DNA from: Dimargaris cristalligena
Lineage: Eukaryota; Kickxellomycota; Dimargaritomycetes; Dimargaritales; Dimargaritaceae
DNA length: 39,515 nucleotides
NCBI GenBank assembly: GCA_027576995.1
Contig: JANBQC010000244.1
Location: forward strand, 1-39,515
Reading direction: 5' to 3'
This document shows positions 1-12,700 of the stretch, in pieces. Every line of letters begins with the position of its first letter. The stretch's first letter is position 1. The notes under the pieces are model-generated. The model saw nothing but the letters and a program-made list of their open reading frames with translations, was not told the DNA's origin and ran no database searches. The translations under genes were made by a program, and so were the position numbers.

Positions 1-90
1 AGAGATCCATATCTTCGTTAGCCTCATGGACAGTACCCGCCAGTACTATGACTTAGTAATAAGGGTGACTATAATGAACGCCCTCTCGTC

Positions 91-99
91 TATATATAA
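91..99 (+). promoter_or_regulatory. TATA box of the small secreted peptide gene
   Basis: A clean TATATATAA stretch lies about 150 bp upstream of the ATG at 250 and is followed by a pyrimidine-rich leader. The position suits a core promoter with a leader of roughly 100-120 nt. This is inferred from sequence and spacing only. Confidence 0.5.
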
Positions 100-249
100 G
101 GTCTGGTCCTCCCACCTTTCTTTCAACCATCAATTAGACCCATCAACACTCCATCCCACCGACCTTTCTTCGCCCTTCCTTCTTCACGGCCACCCCCCCC
201 CCTTTACTCCACCCTCTCTTCCCGTTCAGCTCAGATCATTTTGCCGACC

Positions 250-459
250 ATGAAGCTCCAGTCTGCCGCTGCCCTCACCCTTGTTTTCGTCCTGGCTATT
301 GTCGCTCAGGTCCACTCTTCGGCCCCTGCCATGACCCACTCGCCCCAACTAGCCAAGCGTGGATTCCGCTCTGCTGCTGTAAAGGTGGGTGGTGCTTACC
401 TCGGTTACAAAGCGGCCGGAGCTGGCATCAAGATGCTCCGAGAGAATAAGAAGAACTAG
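250..459 (+). CDS. Small secreted protein with dibasic (Kex2-type) processing site, 69 aa
   Basis: The ATG at 250 has a good context (GACCATG) and follows a C/T-rich leader and TATA box; it ends in TAG. The 69-residue product starts with a typical signal peptide: K2, then a hydrophobic core to about residue 20, with a likely cleavage site near residues 22-24. A short pro-region ends in Lys-Arg at 36-37, the kind of site cut by Kex2-type proteases. That would release a 32-residue basic, Gly/Ala-rich peptide (38-69) containing GGAYLGYKAAGAG and ending in NKKN. It has no cysteines, so it is not a disulfide-rich effector or defensin. I do not recognise a family; function is unknown. Secretion and processing are inferred from motifs. 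A second small secreted protein of similar plan lies at 31320-31739. Confidence 0.7.
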   Translation: MKLQSAAALTLVFVLAIVAQVHSSAPAMTHSPQLAKRGFRSAAVKVGGAYLGYKAAGAGIKMLRENKKN

Positions 460-3400
460 CCCAGCGACAATTGTTCGGCTGACCCTGCTCAGTCAATGAT
501 GATCGATTGCCGGCAGTATGCCAAGTTCGTTTGTATATGAAATATATATATAGTATCGCCATAACACCCGACACCCATTTTAGTCGATGGCCTCATTAGG
601 GTATGTATCGTTCCATTATCCCCTCGCAATTTTATTAATTTTATTCATTTTTGTAAATTTGTATATCAAGTAACCGCCTCAGCTTGATTGCCCACAGCCT
701 GACTTAGCACATGTAAATCGCCACCTCCATAGAAAATTTGGTGTTGAGTCAGTCCACTCCTTGGAATTACAATAAAGCAAATGTTTTTTACTATTAGACA
801 GCATTGGTATATCAGAAGGCAGAGTGTGACCACGATAATTGAATAAATCTTTCATGAGACCCAACACCTGTGAACATTATACTTGGTTTTAAAATATATA
901 GGCTGTCCAGTTATCACTAACTATTCGAACTACGCAAGCCAGAAGGCTGAATATTTTTAACGACATTAAAATCAAATTTATTATAATCGGGTGGAATCTA
1001 TGTAAACGGAATAGTGTGGCAGTAGAATAATCAATCGGGGTTTAGAATAATAAATCGATTGACAATGCAATAGTATAAACCTGTTACAGAGGTCTCAGAA
1101 TATTTGAAAAGGAATTCACCATTAACTCAAAAGATTTTTATTCGATGTCGTTTATAGATGAGGTCTGACGGCTCTTCCATATTATATTTCCTTTCGGCCA
1201 ATTAATTCATCACTATAGAGGTTCACGGAGGGGAGTGCAGGAGTTGGATCCAGAGAGTTGAAGTGCTAGTAATTACCTAAAGGGTTGGTGATATTGATGT
1301 AGACAATAACAATGAATAATCAAATTAGTGATTGGTTCATGTTTTGGAAACACCGGCAGCCGAATCCAAGAAGAATTAGGGTGATCAGACATCCAAGGAA
1401 GTTGTTTACCATCAGCAGGTGCTACACTCAACCAGCCAGGCAGGATCAGAGGGTCGACGCGGAACGGAAGAATTTACCAGGATCCAAACAAGTGGCTCAA
1501 CTAGCAAACTCCCCCAGCCCCGAGGGTTATACTACCACAAAGCTCAACTGCCCGGGGGCTATCCGAGGTAGACAAGGGCTCTTTGGCCCCCCTTTCGGTG
1601 GAAACTGCGGATTGGGAATCATCATCAGATCGAACCCGGGAATAACATAACGGTTATTATCGAGGACTAGAGCGGCAGCTTACCTTTTATGTTAGTCGTG
1701 AGACGAGCAGAAATGTCCGAGGAGGTAGTCCGCGAGCACTTTTGGAAGGAATCTATCGGTACAATCGAAACAGGACATAAGAGTAGATGAACTAATGGGT
1801 TAGATACACAGCCTGATAATATATCGAAACAAACCCAAAGGCAGTTTTATGCTTGGGAGGTCAGATTTTCACTGGCTTGCACCGCCCGCCTCCGATTCAC
1901 AATCCCCAACCAACGTAGAGAAGGATGGGGCAGTACCGAAGACGAACGATTACGTCGGGTATCCTCACGGTGGATCAGTAATGGAAAGAAGACTATAAAA
2001 AGGTTATCATCAGCCACAAGCGGAGGGAAGGAATATGAAGTAGACAGGCCGGATGAGTGAGACTTACCATTTGGAAATGATCCGGAATGCAGGGTGGAAT
2101 ACTAGACGAGACATCGCTCACTAGTATTGAAATGGTTATAATAATATACAAGATAATAGATGAAGATGAAGAGAGCTGATGCTTCTAAAAATGTAGCAAT
2201 GACCAGCGACTTATATATTGAAAAGGGTGAGGAAAAGATAGCAGCAGCAAATAGGCAAATTGGGGCGAGAGGGGGCATTCTCGCTCTCTGGACGGGTGAA
2301 AAAAAATTGCCACATTCCACAGTGTACATTTATTTAGGCAAGGCGGAAAAAAAAATCGGGAGGTGGGACGCGTCTGGGACTGGGCGGGGCGACAAAATTG
2401 CTTCATCATCCCACCCAATAGGCCGCCGTGGGTGGCTAGCCTGCAGCAATCACGTGACTGCGCGGTCAGCTGTCCCCGTACCATTGGTTAGCCCGCCACC
2501 AATCAACTACCCATTTCCCCCGCCTGCACTGTTGCGTAACAACAGCAGCAGCAGCGTAACGCCAGATTATTGTTGAATGGGATGGAGTATATAGGGCCTG
2601 TGTATATTCGATTTATTATTATTCACTCGGTGGATTCTTTTCGGATAGACAATGCCCAGAGTCCAATGAAACTGCCTGGTATGCCACTTGGTGGGAGGGA
2701 ATATAGTTAGTTGCGAACTAACGATCGACGCACACCGCCATTGGTAGTACTAGTGTCAGCATTAGTAATTGGAATAGTAAAAGTAGTAGTAATTGGAATA
2801 GTAAAGGCAGTAGTCCATTATGGAACTCTATCGAACCATGTGCGCGCGGTACGGCGGGGGAAGAGAGTGGGAGGGGGTGTTAACGAAGTAGTGCAGCGGC
2901 CATATCATACTCGGACTGGCTCTTGACGACTTTCGGGATCTACTGTACCACTGATAAAACGACTCTGAAACGTGTGGTTCCTTTGGGTCTACCACGGTTG
3001 TTTCATTTATCACATTTCAGCCTGACGGAGGAGGAGGAAGGAATTAGGGTTAGTTGGTACGCATATATACACAAACACGCATACACTCTCTTTTCCCTTA
3101 TGAAACAGCGGCTTATTAGTAGAGGGTAATATGTGGGTGAATCATGCAAAATGCATCATCTACCTTACTTACATACTTAGAGAGAGGACTAAGGTTAGCC
3201 ACCGGTTCCCATTAAGAAGGGGATTTTGATGTGGTGGCCCTTTTAATACTTACTTACGTTTACCCAGTATAGTATTAGTAGTAGTAGTAGTGGTAGCCTA
3301 ATAACTACTAACATCCTCCTCTCTCTCCGGCAAATAACTGCTTCGATTTCCTCGGCCGAATTCTCTCCTCTTTCCCCTTTTCTTTCTTCTCCAACCCACT

Positions 3401-3607
3401 ATTCTCAGTGCATTCCTTCCTCTCCTCCTTTCCTCCCCGCTTTACTCGGCCTCTATACATTCCAAACTATATTATCCTCCCCTCCGCCTACTTTGTTCTC
3501 TCTGCGTTAAGCCCATTCCCCCCCCCTTTGGTGGTACCCCCCTACGTACCCTTCGCAACCCCAATTCCATTGCCTCTCTCTACTCCCCCACTCTAGTATT
3601 TCACCTC
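460..3607. other. Gene-poor intergenic region, 3.1 kb
   Basis: No convincing gene is visible. About 540-1200 is AT-rich and could hold the 3' end of the secreted peptide transcript. Around 2380-2480 there is a promoter-like patch with a GGGCGGGGC box, CCAAT-type sequences and a CACGTG E-box (near 2451). Trinucleotide AGT/GTA runs occur near 2750-2810 and 3270-3295. About 3340-3607 is strongly pyrimidine-rich and is read as the RAD6 leader and promoter. The short ORFs here show no recognisable motif. Confidence 0.5.
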
Positions 3608-4269
3608 ATGTCGACCCCTACTCGCCGTCGTCTTATGCGCGATTTCAAGCGACTCGAGCAGGACCCACCCACCGGTGTTTCGGGCTGTCCGAATCCCGAT
3701 AATATCATGCTCTGGGAAGCCGTCATCTTCGGTCCCGGTAAGTCACACCACTTGCTTGTCTGTGTACGAGACTCCCTTCTATCGGCGGTCTCCCGTCTGA
3801 CAGAGGGGGGAGGTTGGGCTCTTTCGCCCGAGTCCACCCCAACCTACCTGCATTCCGATACCAACTGCTAACCTAACCCCGTTTTGGACCGCCTTTTCAA
3901 TTGTCCGATACTTCACCTCCCACTTTCTCTCCTCCATTATCCCCAGAGGATACGCCGTTCGAAGACGGTATCTTTAAACTCCGCCTGACCTTTGACGAGA
4001 CCTACCCCAATAAACCCCCCAACGTGCGTTTCTCGTCCCGCATGTTCCATCCTAACGTGTATGCCAGCGGGGAACTATGTTTGGATATCCTCCAAAACCG
4101 CTGGAGTCCGACTTACGACGTGGCAAGCATACTCACTTCCATCCAAAGTCTTCTTCACGACCCTAATCCCAACAGTCCCGCCAATTCCGAGGCCGCTCAG
4201 CTCTATCGGGAAAACCGCAAGGAGTACTTGCGCCGAGTCGCCGAGACGGTGGAGGAATCCTGGGTGTGA
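3608..4269 (+). CDS. RAD6: Ubiquitin-conjugating enzyme E2, RAD6/UBC2
   Basis: Two exons, 3608-3737 and 3947-4269, give 150 residues. The 209-bp intron starts GTAAGT, ends CCCCAG and splits the codon of Glu45. The N-terminus ([16 protein letters not shown]) is nearly the yeast Rad6 N-terminus. The HPN motif is at 78-80 and the thioester Cys88 lies in [12 protein letters not shown], the same residue number as in yeast. The [14 protein letters not shown] block follows. Rad6 works with Bre1-type E3 enzymes to monoubiquitinate histone H2B, with Rad18 on PCNA, and with Ubr1 in N-end-rule degradation. The protein ends at ESWV, so it lacks the acidic tail of budding-yeast Rad6 and resembles the short forms of other eukaryotes. 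The pyrimidine-rich leader supports the start. Stop is TGA, the only one among the genes here. Confidence 0.97.
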
Positions 4270-6792
4270 TGAGGGGGTCGTCAAATTCCCTTTAAGCCTC
4301 ACCCAAGGTGTTTGATTCAATGGCCACGTGTGCAATTCCCCTTCCACGCTTCCGACATCCCTCCCCGCCTTTCCCGCATACTCATATCCACTGTTCCTAC
4401 TCTATTGATGGCAGAGAGAGAGAGTGTGTGTGTGTGAGTGAGAGAAAGATTAGCCCCACATTCCCGCCATCTCTCCAACATCATCCCTGTATTTTTTTCG
4501 AGCTTCGTTTCCCGTGGAAAACACACATATATATATATATCCGATCCGGCTTTTCTAGACACGTCGCAAATAGTGTGGCTAGCGACTATTATTGCGCTGT
4601 AGTGCGGTGGTTGGACAGGCCTTGGAACCACCCTTTGTTGTTGTTGTTTCTCCCTCCACCATATGTTAAACCTGCTCATACTATGCAGCCCATTATTACC
4701 ACCACTCTCCCCTCCCCGTCTCCCATTTTTATTACCTGTTAGGTTAGCCCATACCATTAGTATTAGTTAATGTCCCTGTTAGTCATCATCACCCATTCGT
4801 TTCGTTTTGTTCTAGTATTTTTACCCCGATTCATTTTATATTCTGAATTATACGTCTCCAGTCTACCCCCCCCTCTACACACACACCACCCACTTCATAT
4901 GAATCCAAATCAAACCTCGTGATTGGGTGCTCCAAAATGCCTGCCCAAGCGTATCCGCGTTCTGTTGCCACGGGCTTGTCCCCGAGTTTTATTCTCTAAT
5001 GGATTAAAATAAAATAACCTTCATTGAATTTCTTAAGCGGATTTGACTATCGTGGCACCCGCTGTCTGATTTATGTAAATGTATATATTTTACTTGGAGA
5101 CAGGTTAAATTACCCACTGGTCCAAATGAAGGGTAATTTCACGGGACCCATGGGTCAGTTAGAAATCATTTACATATCCAACACCTTGCCATGCTGGCCT
5201 ACCCCGGTCAGGGGATAGATGTGCCACTTGGGAGCAGGGCCAACCTTACCCTGGCCATTTCATATGGTATTTGTGTTTATCGCTGGCACTACTGTTGACG
5301 TACCTGCATAGTAGGGCAGCTAATGCGACCCTTTAGTGACAGTGGTACTATACGTTTTGGGCCGTTCACTGGTTCTGACCTGCTAATCCCAATATAGTAT
5401 ATAGTAAGGGGTCCTCCGAATCTTCTTCGTGGGTCACTGTGTGAACCAGAGTGGGGTGGTGTGCTTGGAGAGTTGGTTAATGAGGGGGCGGATAAAGATG
5501 CTATACCAAGGATCCGCCCTTTGACCTTTGCGCTTCCTTTTCCTCTCCCCCACCTGGTCTGGTACATGGGCGGGGCTCTAGCCCGTGTGGATATTTAAAA
5601 ATATCAATAAATGCAATATAAATTTCGACTGGTAAAGGTGGTGCGGGTGGTAACACACCAAGCCAGCTGAACCAATCTAAATATAGTGGGGTAGTAGTGG
5701 TCGCCGGTACTAAATTGGCTTGGGCCTGTAGGTCGGTTCCTTTTCGATTACGCGAAACATTCTGTACGAGGTGAGGACGGAGTTTGGATTGGTGATGGTC
5801 GTCATTCTAAACAAGGGGGCGGAAAAGGCGGGCAAATAGCGATCAGGCTATGCAATTGGCCGACGACACGCACACACACATCGTAAAAGACCTTGTTTAC
5901 GCTTTAGCCGTTTATGCTTGGAACAGAGAAAGAGAGAAAGAAAGAAATGGGAGAGAGATAGTTTTACAGGCGGTTTTTCCCCTGCATACACAGACGGTGT
6001 GTATGTGAATATTTATATATGGAGAGAGATGGTCATAGCCCTCACACACACACACACACACACACATAGGCGTCGAGTGGTGTAGTCACCGTCAAATTAT
6101 CATCCATCTATGCGCATACACTCTCAAGTTCCTGGCTGGCTCTGTTTGTCTGCTGCATTTTTCTTCCCTTCCTCTCTTCCGTATTGCTTTGCGTCGCTTC
6201 TCCCTTTGCATCCTGCCTGTTGTGTTCTTGGTCTTCCACCGGGGCTATTTTTTATATATATTTATTTTTTTAAAAAACCAATTCTTCTCTCTTTCTCCTT
6301 GGTGACAAGCTATTAAAATATTCCTTTCCATTCCATTTCCCCGCTGCTGGTGCATTGAGTTCCAGGCCCCTCGAAGCCGTGTTTGCTTTTACCAGCCTCA
6401 TCTCCGCTTGGTGGACGGAGTGGCACTTCCTTCTCTTGTTCGCCGGTCTCCGTTGCATTGCCCTGATGTCTGCTGCTATTTTGTATATTATTAAATTCTC
6501 TCTACACACTCTTCCATTGACTATTGCCCCTCCTTTACCCCCCGTGTGCGCCATTCATATTTACTAAACTCCAGTGCTCCGAGTACACCACCAACCAACC
6601 TTGTCTACTAGAAAGTTGACTGTTCCTACAAACTCCCTCCTTTCCCTTCCACATATACCCCCCTCCTCTTCTCTTTTTTATCCAGGCTCCACTCTTTCGT
6701 CTTCGTCCTCTCTTCTTTATCCCGGTCACTTTCTCCCACGTGCTCACTCCCGAGCAAGCGCAGGCCCCCCTCCCGCCACCACCACCACCGCC
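4270..6792. other. Intergenic region between RAD6 and ATG4, 2.5 kb
   Basis: No gene recognised. It contains the RAD6 3' flank, a compound (AG)n/(TG)n tract (about 4412-4446), AT-rich sequence around 4980-5110, a (CA)n microsatellite (6043-6066), and a pyrimidine-rich stretch from about 6110, densest from 6640, running into the ATG4 start. That last part is probably promoter and 5' leader of ATG4. The reading frame upstream of the ATG at 6793 stays open to 6574 but has no ATG, so a more upstream start would need an unseen exon. Confidence 0.5.
6043..6066. repeat. (CA)12 microsatellite
   Basis: A perfect CA dinucleotide run in the presumed upstream region of ATG4. Confidence 0.95.
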
Positions 6793-9700
6793 ATGAACGC
6801 CAAACTCTGCTGGCGTAATGTGCTGTTTCGACGGGATCATGGGCCCAGTTCGTACTTCCGCGACACCATGTCCGCCTCGTCCAGCTCGGACATAGCCCAC
6901 GGCTCCCACCCGGTTGATATCGCTGTGCCCAGCGGTACCACCAGTGCCGCCCTCCACTTTTTCTTCAGTGTTCGGGGCGCTGCTCCACCTGCGGCCCCCT
7001 CAGCGCCCCTCCATCTTTTCTACGTGGAACTGGAGCAGAACTGCGATACCGGTGGCGAAACCCGCCTCTCCATGGACTTGGGTTTTTATAGCCCTGGTGC
7101 TACCCCCGTCTCCCCAACAGCGAGCAGTCACAACTCCCAACCCACCTTCCCCCCCTCCGAGGCGGGGGCTGAAGTATCCTCTGTAGACTCCGACTGGGTA
7201 CACGTTACTGACCTTCCTTCTGGGCCGCATTCCTCATACCGTGAACGGGAATACAATTGTGAGATAGCCTGGTCCTTACCCGCCCCACCTCTACCTGCCC
7301 ATTCCAGTCTAGCCAGTCGCTCACGGACGGGCTCGCGCTCCGGTACAGGACGCTCGGCGCCTCCCTCCCCTACCCTATCAGCTGCCCGCCTGACCTATCC
7401 CGTGGTTTACAAGCGCTGCCAGATTGTGAGCGGAGATACGGGCGAGGTTTTATTCGACATGACCTATCATGTTCGATTTACGGATCCCGAGTCCTTCCAG
7501 CAACCCACCTCCTCCTCTGCGAAACCCGCCGAGCTCAAACTCCCCCTAGCTCCCATGGATACGTCCCCTTCAGCCCCCTGGGTTTCCCCGCAAACTCCCA
7601 CTACCCGGGGTCCTACGGTACCGCCCTTAAGCCAAGGCCAGTGTCTCCCCTATTCGCCGCTAGAGAATAAGGGCCCCCATGAGGAATGCCCGCTCCCCCC
7701 ACTATCGACATCATCGACCAATACCGGGAGTAATAGTCTCCTCAGTGATACCCCATCTCAAAATTCCAAATCCAAGAGCTGGCTACGAAAGACCAAGTCA
7801 GTGGTCATGAATGGGTTGCTCCCCAAAAAGTCCACCGAGTCATCAGGTGACGTAGCGGAGTCAGCCTTACCCGCTCTAACTCCGACTCGCTCGGCGACCG
7901 AATATAATACATCATGGACAACCCCTCCGTCTAATTCTGCTCCTGATGGGGGTCAGAATACCAGTCACCGTTTGGCCGAGCCCCATCAGCCCACGGTCAA
8001 CGCCCTAGCCGAATTCGAACGCCGCTATTTCAATTGGCCTGTCGCTCTACAGCCCGCGCCTTCGGAGGATCGGTCGCCCGTGACTTTCCCCTCGTCCCGG
8101 CTGAATGCCGCGAAAGTTGAACCCAGTCAAGTGGGGTCCCCCTCCGGCGACGACTGGGAAGAGATCAGTTCCCCGCGGCTCCAATTCATCGAAGGCCCCC
8201 CTAATAGTGCCGGCCAGCCCACCTACCAGGTTGTCATCCCGCCATTAATGACCATGGAGGGCGCGGATAACGGCGCTGGGCCCCATCTCCATAGTGCAGC
8301 CGCCAAACGGGACCTATTCAACAAGCTTGGGCATTGGCTGTACAACACTTCGCCCGTGCAGTTCTTTAAGCGCGCTGATCAAAAGAAGCGCATTAAAGAT
8401 CGATTTTCCGACGCCGAGCCCATTCATTTATCCGGCCACACTTACTACCTGCACTCCGAAGCCAAGCCTTTGCCACCCCAGCCACCACTTTCAGATGAGC
8501 TGATTCCTTTCCCTGAACCACCTGCTATTTCGCGTCGATCATCCCACGCTCCGTCACTGGCTGTGGAAAGTACCACTCCCCCTCCACCCTCAGTTATTAG
8601 CCCGGGCTCCTCGTCTACCTTTCCCCGGCGCCATCGGCGGTCCAGTTTTAACGTTATCCAGATGTTCAAATCCCAGCGGACTCCGCCCGGTACTCCGTTA
8701 GCCGAGGATCAGCCCTCGGTGCTGGCCTCCCCGATGCTGCCTACTCCGCCAGTAGGCCCACCCCCTCCACCGGTATCCCAACCGTTGGCTCCAGCCAATG
8801 GTCCAAGTACGGGCCCCGGTCGACGTCGTAGCTCTACCTGGTCATGGGCCCAGAACCGTCCTGATATCCCTGGGGTTAAATCTGCCCTCCCTTCCTTGTC
8901 GCGTACCCCATCCACCTATTCATCGTTTGCCGGTAGTTGGCGCAACCTCCCTTCACTGAAATCCTCCATGTCCCGTCTCCCTGACCAAGCCCCGCCATCC
9001 ACGGACAATCTAATTTCCGGAACCTACCCATCAACATCAACCACCCCTCCTCCGTTTTTGGCTTTCCCACCCCGGCGCCGTTCCCGAAACACTGGACTCG
9101 CCATCCTTACCTCCTTGATCCCTAATCCAAAAGACCAGCACACTTCTTCCTGTCCTTCGGCCCCACTTCAGCAATCGGCGGACTGGTGTGACTACCCGCC
9201 ACTTCCGGCAACCCCTCGGATTCACTATACTTCCTCCAATTCTCCATTCACCACCCCATTGGCCGCACGGAGCCGCCAGCCGTCGACCCAACGCCTCCCG
9301 ATTGTATCACCACCTGCCGGCTCATTTCCCAGCCAACCTCTGTCGGTTACTGAGCTTGACCGAATTGACGCCTCTAGGCGAAATGGCACGGATGTACCGC
9401 CTCCCCCCCTACATGTCCCTCGGCCCACTCGTCGCGACAGTATATCCAATGTATTTTTAGTCGACCGGCCGATCCCGTCCCACGAAGTTCCAATGGGTCG
9501 GGCGCCGCTGGTAACATTTCCGGGCAAACTACCCTTTCGTTGGGCTTCGGCCTGGTTTTATGCGCTCCCGCAACCTGAATTAACTGCCGGCCCGGACCCC
9601 CAGGGACTACCCACTACGGCGTCTGTGCAGCAACTGGCGGAGTTGGAAATTATTCGTAATCGGATTCTGGCCCTCCTGCGCCCGGCCCTCTTGGACCTCC

Positions 9701-12700
9701 ACTTGGACGTTGGTCAAGCGGGGCCGGGTGGTTTAACTGTTCGAGCACATACCAAATTGACGGACCTGCCCGTGAAGGATTTTCGCCCCTTTGGAGTTGC
9801 TTGCGGGGCTCTACCGGCATACCCATTCAATCTGGACCTGCGAATTACCCTGTCTCCCGCTGCCGAAGTCAATGCCGAGGAACTTACCTTTGATTATGTG
9901 GGCCGACCTCATTTGAATTCAAGTACTGGTTCGGCTTTCCCCGTGCAAACCAATGAAGTGGAAAGCGCTGCCTTGGCGACCGGCCTCCAATTGGCCTGGG
10001 AGTGCGATTTAGTTTGGTCTGTACCCGAATCAGTTATTACTTCCTGCCAGGGCCCTACCGCTAATGCAGCGACTGTCGTTGTGGATTTCCTACGCCCCAT
10101 GGAGCTACTACTCGCTTTTCTGCAAACCGAGGTGGAGTCTATTATTTTGGAGGTGACCGCCTGTCAGTCCGTTTTTACCATGACCTCTCCTCGAGGGACC
10201 TGGTCTCCCGCTAGTCGTCACAATGCTAATGTCCCTGATTGTTCGGACGAGCAGCCTACTAGCCCCACCCATCCATCCGGTATTCTATGGCGTCGAGAGT
10301 TGTATCAACGCCAGTCGGCCAATTTCCGTCGCTTCCCGAGCTACCTTAATCGCAACGCATTTATCGCACCGGTACGGGATCAGATTCAGCAAGCCATGTG
10401 CGACATTACTATTAAAGCAGGGCCCCTGTCCCCTTCGCCGGAATCATCGGTATTGCCCCCGATGGTTTCACCGCTCCCTAATCCCAGCCGGCGGGGCACT
10501 GATCTAGCCACAGCATACAAAGACCGCTCGACCCGCCCCAACGGCCAGCTACCTCCTACTTCACCTTCCATCCCCATCGATGTTGTCTATAAGAGCCGGC
10601 ACCGGCGCTCCATTTCTACCATACCGGACTTCGCTACCCCGTCGAAGATCATGTCCATTAATTCGGCCTTTACCCCTGCGGGTATGCGTAGCGGTTTACC
10701 TGCCCGCCAGCCTGCCTTACGTAAAGTGAGCGCACCCGTTGCATCGCCATCCCCCTTTTTACCGGGACCCCTTGATGATCCCTGGGAACCCTGCCTCAAA
10801 GGGCTCTACAATTTCCAAGCCCCCTCGGCGTTCTTTAACGATGCTTTAGGCGTTAAGACTCTGGTATCTACGCAGGAGGCAGTGACCCGGTCGGCAGCCA
10901 AATCCTCAACCCCACCCCATCCCCTCCAGGCCTATTCTATCCAATCCGTTCAACCCCCCGTTCCCCCGGTCCGCTCGGTTCCTGTTATCGTGCATAATGT
11001 GGGATCCGGGATTGATCTGGGCAATACGCCCTTCGAAGGAGGCTTTGACCCGTACCGGTCAACGCCTAGTTTCCCTCCAGAAGTTCTGCAGCGGTTCCAG
11101 GAGCTCCCGTCGGATTTTGCCAATTTCAACACGGCAGGCGTCGACCTTGCCCCATCAGCCAACCACACTGCCCCCCTGGACCATGGTCTGACACCCAGTG
11201 GATCAGTAGCATCTTTCCGTCCCTCCCCTATTCCCGCCCCCCTTGCATCCTCCGCCCGAGGGACCGAGCTTGACGACGCCAGCCCTAACCAAAAAGGGCG
11301 CCATTACTTGGCTGTGGGTGGCTTATCGGTTTCCGCTCTGACCCCGGCCCAGATGGCTCTGCGTGCCTTTACGCGTCACTTTGGCTCACTGTTCTACTTC
11401 ACGTACGTGGTCAATTTCCCGCCCATCCCTACACAGGCGACGGATATTCGCGAGGCTCTCGTTGAACTCAAGGGATTGGCCTCCCAGGCGAAGGGCGCTG
11501 AAATCATTTCGCCTCTGGCGCCGCATTGGGTCTCGACACCTACCCCGGATACGCGAGAAGGGGAGGCCACGACTGACAGCAACCGAACACCCATCCGGAC
11601 AGCCGTTCTGCTCCCCTCGCGGTCCCCATTAGTTTCCCCCGACCATGCCTTTTTGTCCTCATACACTTCCGATTCAGGGTGGGGCTGTATGCACCGCACT
11701 AGCCAGATGCTACTGGCCCGTGGCTATAGCCACCTGCTCCTTGGCCCCCGGTTCCGCCCATCGGATTCGGGGTTCACCAGCGAGCAAGTGGGTTCGTACT
11801 ACCACATTCTGAACTGGTTCATGTCCGACTATGGTCCCCAGTCCTACTACTCCATCCAGCGCATGAGCCTAGAGGGCACCCAGGCCCCCTTCAATGTCCC
11901 CGTCGGGGGTTGGTTCAGCCCTTCAGTGGCTGCGCATGTGCTTAAGCGCCTAACCCATGGCCATATGCAGTGTCCTGCCCATGTGGAGGTGTGTGTCGAC
12001 CAGCTGATCATTCCCGAACGCATACTAGCGGGGCTTCCTGCTACACGACATCCGTGGCCCACCTCGTTACCGTCGCCCTCCTCTGCCAAACCCCTGATTC
12101 TATTTATCCCTGTCCGGTTAGGCCTCGAGCAGCTTAACCCCGTGTACATCTCCAATCTAAAGTACCTCTTTGAACTGCCCCAGTTTCTTGGGATCGTGGG
12201 AGGCCAGCCCAGCAAATCCTTCTATTTTGTATCCCAGCAGGGCGACGAAACTTTCTACTTGGACCCACACTTACCCCAGCCCTACGTTCCCTTGGGCCCC
12301 GATGGGGTGAGTGTTTTCCCGGCGGCCCCCTTCCACACCGAAGCCGTACGTAGCTGTCGCATCACCGATCTTGATCCTTCGATGCTCCTCGGGTTTGTTT
12401 TTACCGATACCGCCGACTTCTGCCATTGGTGGCAGCACAAAATGGCGACCTGGCCTAACCCCAAAGTGCCCCTCTTCTCAATTGCCCGACTCCGTTCGAC
12501 TATGAAACCCAAATCAGGTTCCCATAAGAATCAGGGCCATAGCCAAAGCACCAGTGCCAAGCCACGGCGTAGCCCACCCCGGGTCTCCGCATTCCCCGAC
12601 CCTTCGCCGCTCTCCCACCTGCCTAATCGCAAATCGAGCTCACACACTGCACTAGATTTATCGACTTCTTCAGTGGGGCCACAACCGCAGCAGCAACCAC

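Noticed and set aside
1312..1650. 112-codon ORF in the first spacer
   Set aside because: It starts with ATG but has no recognisable motif, no leader pattern and mixed base composition unlike the real genes here.
1590..1650. tRNA-like fragment with GATCGAACCC
   Set aside because: The T-arm-like string is not accompanied by a foldable acceptor, anticodon or D arm on either strand.
4308..4757. Paired 144- and 146-codon ORFs on both strands after RAD6
   Set aside because: They contain microsatellite-derived repeats and probably overlap the RAD6 3' flank; open on both strands by low complexity.
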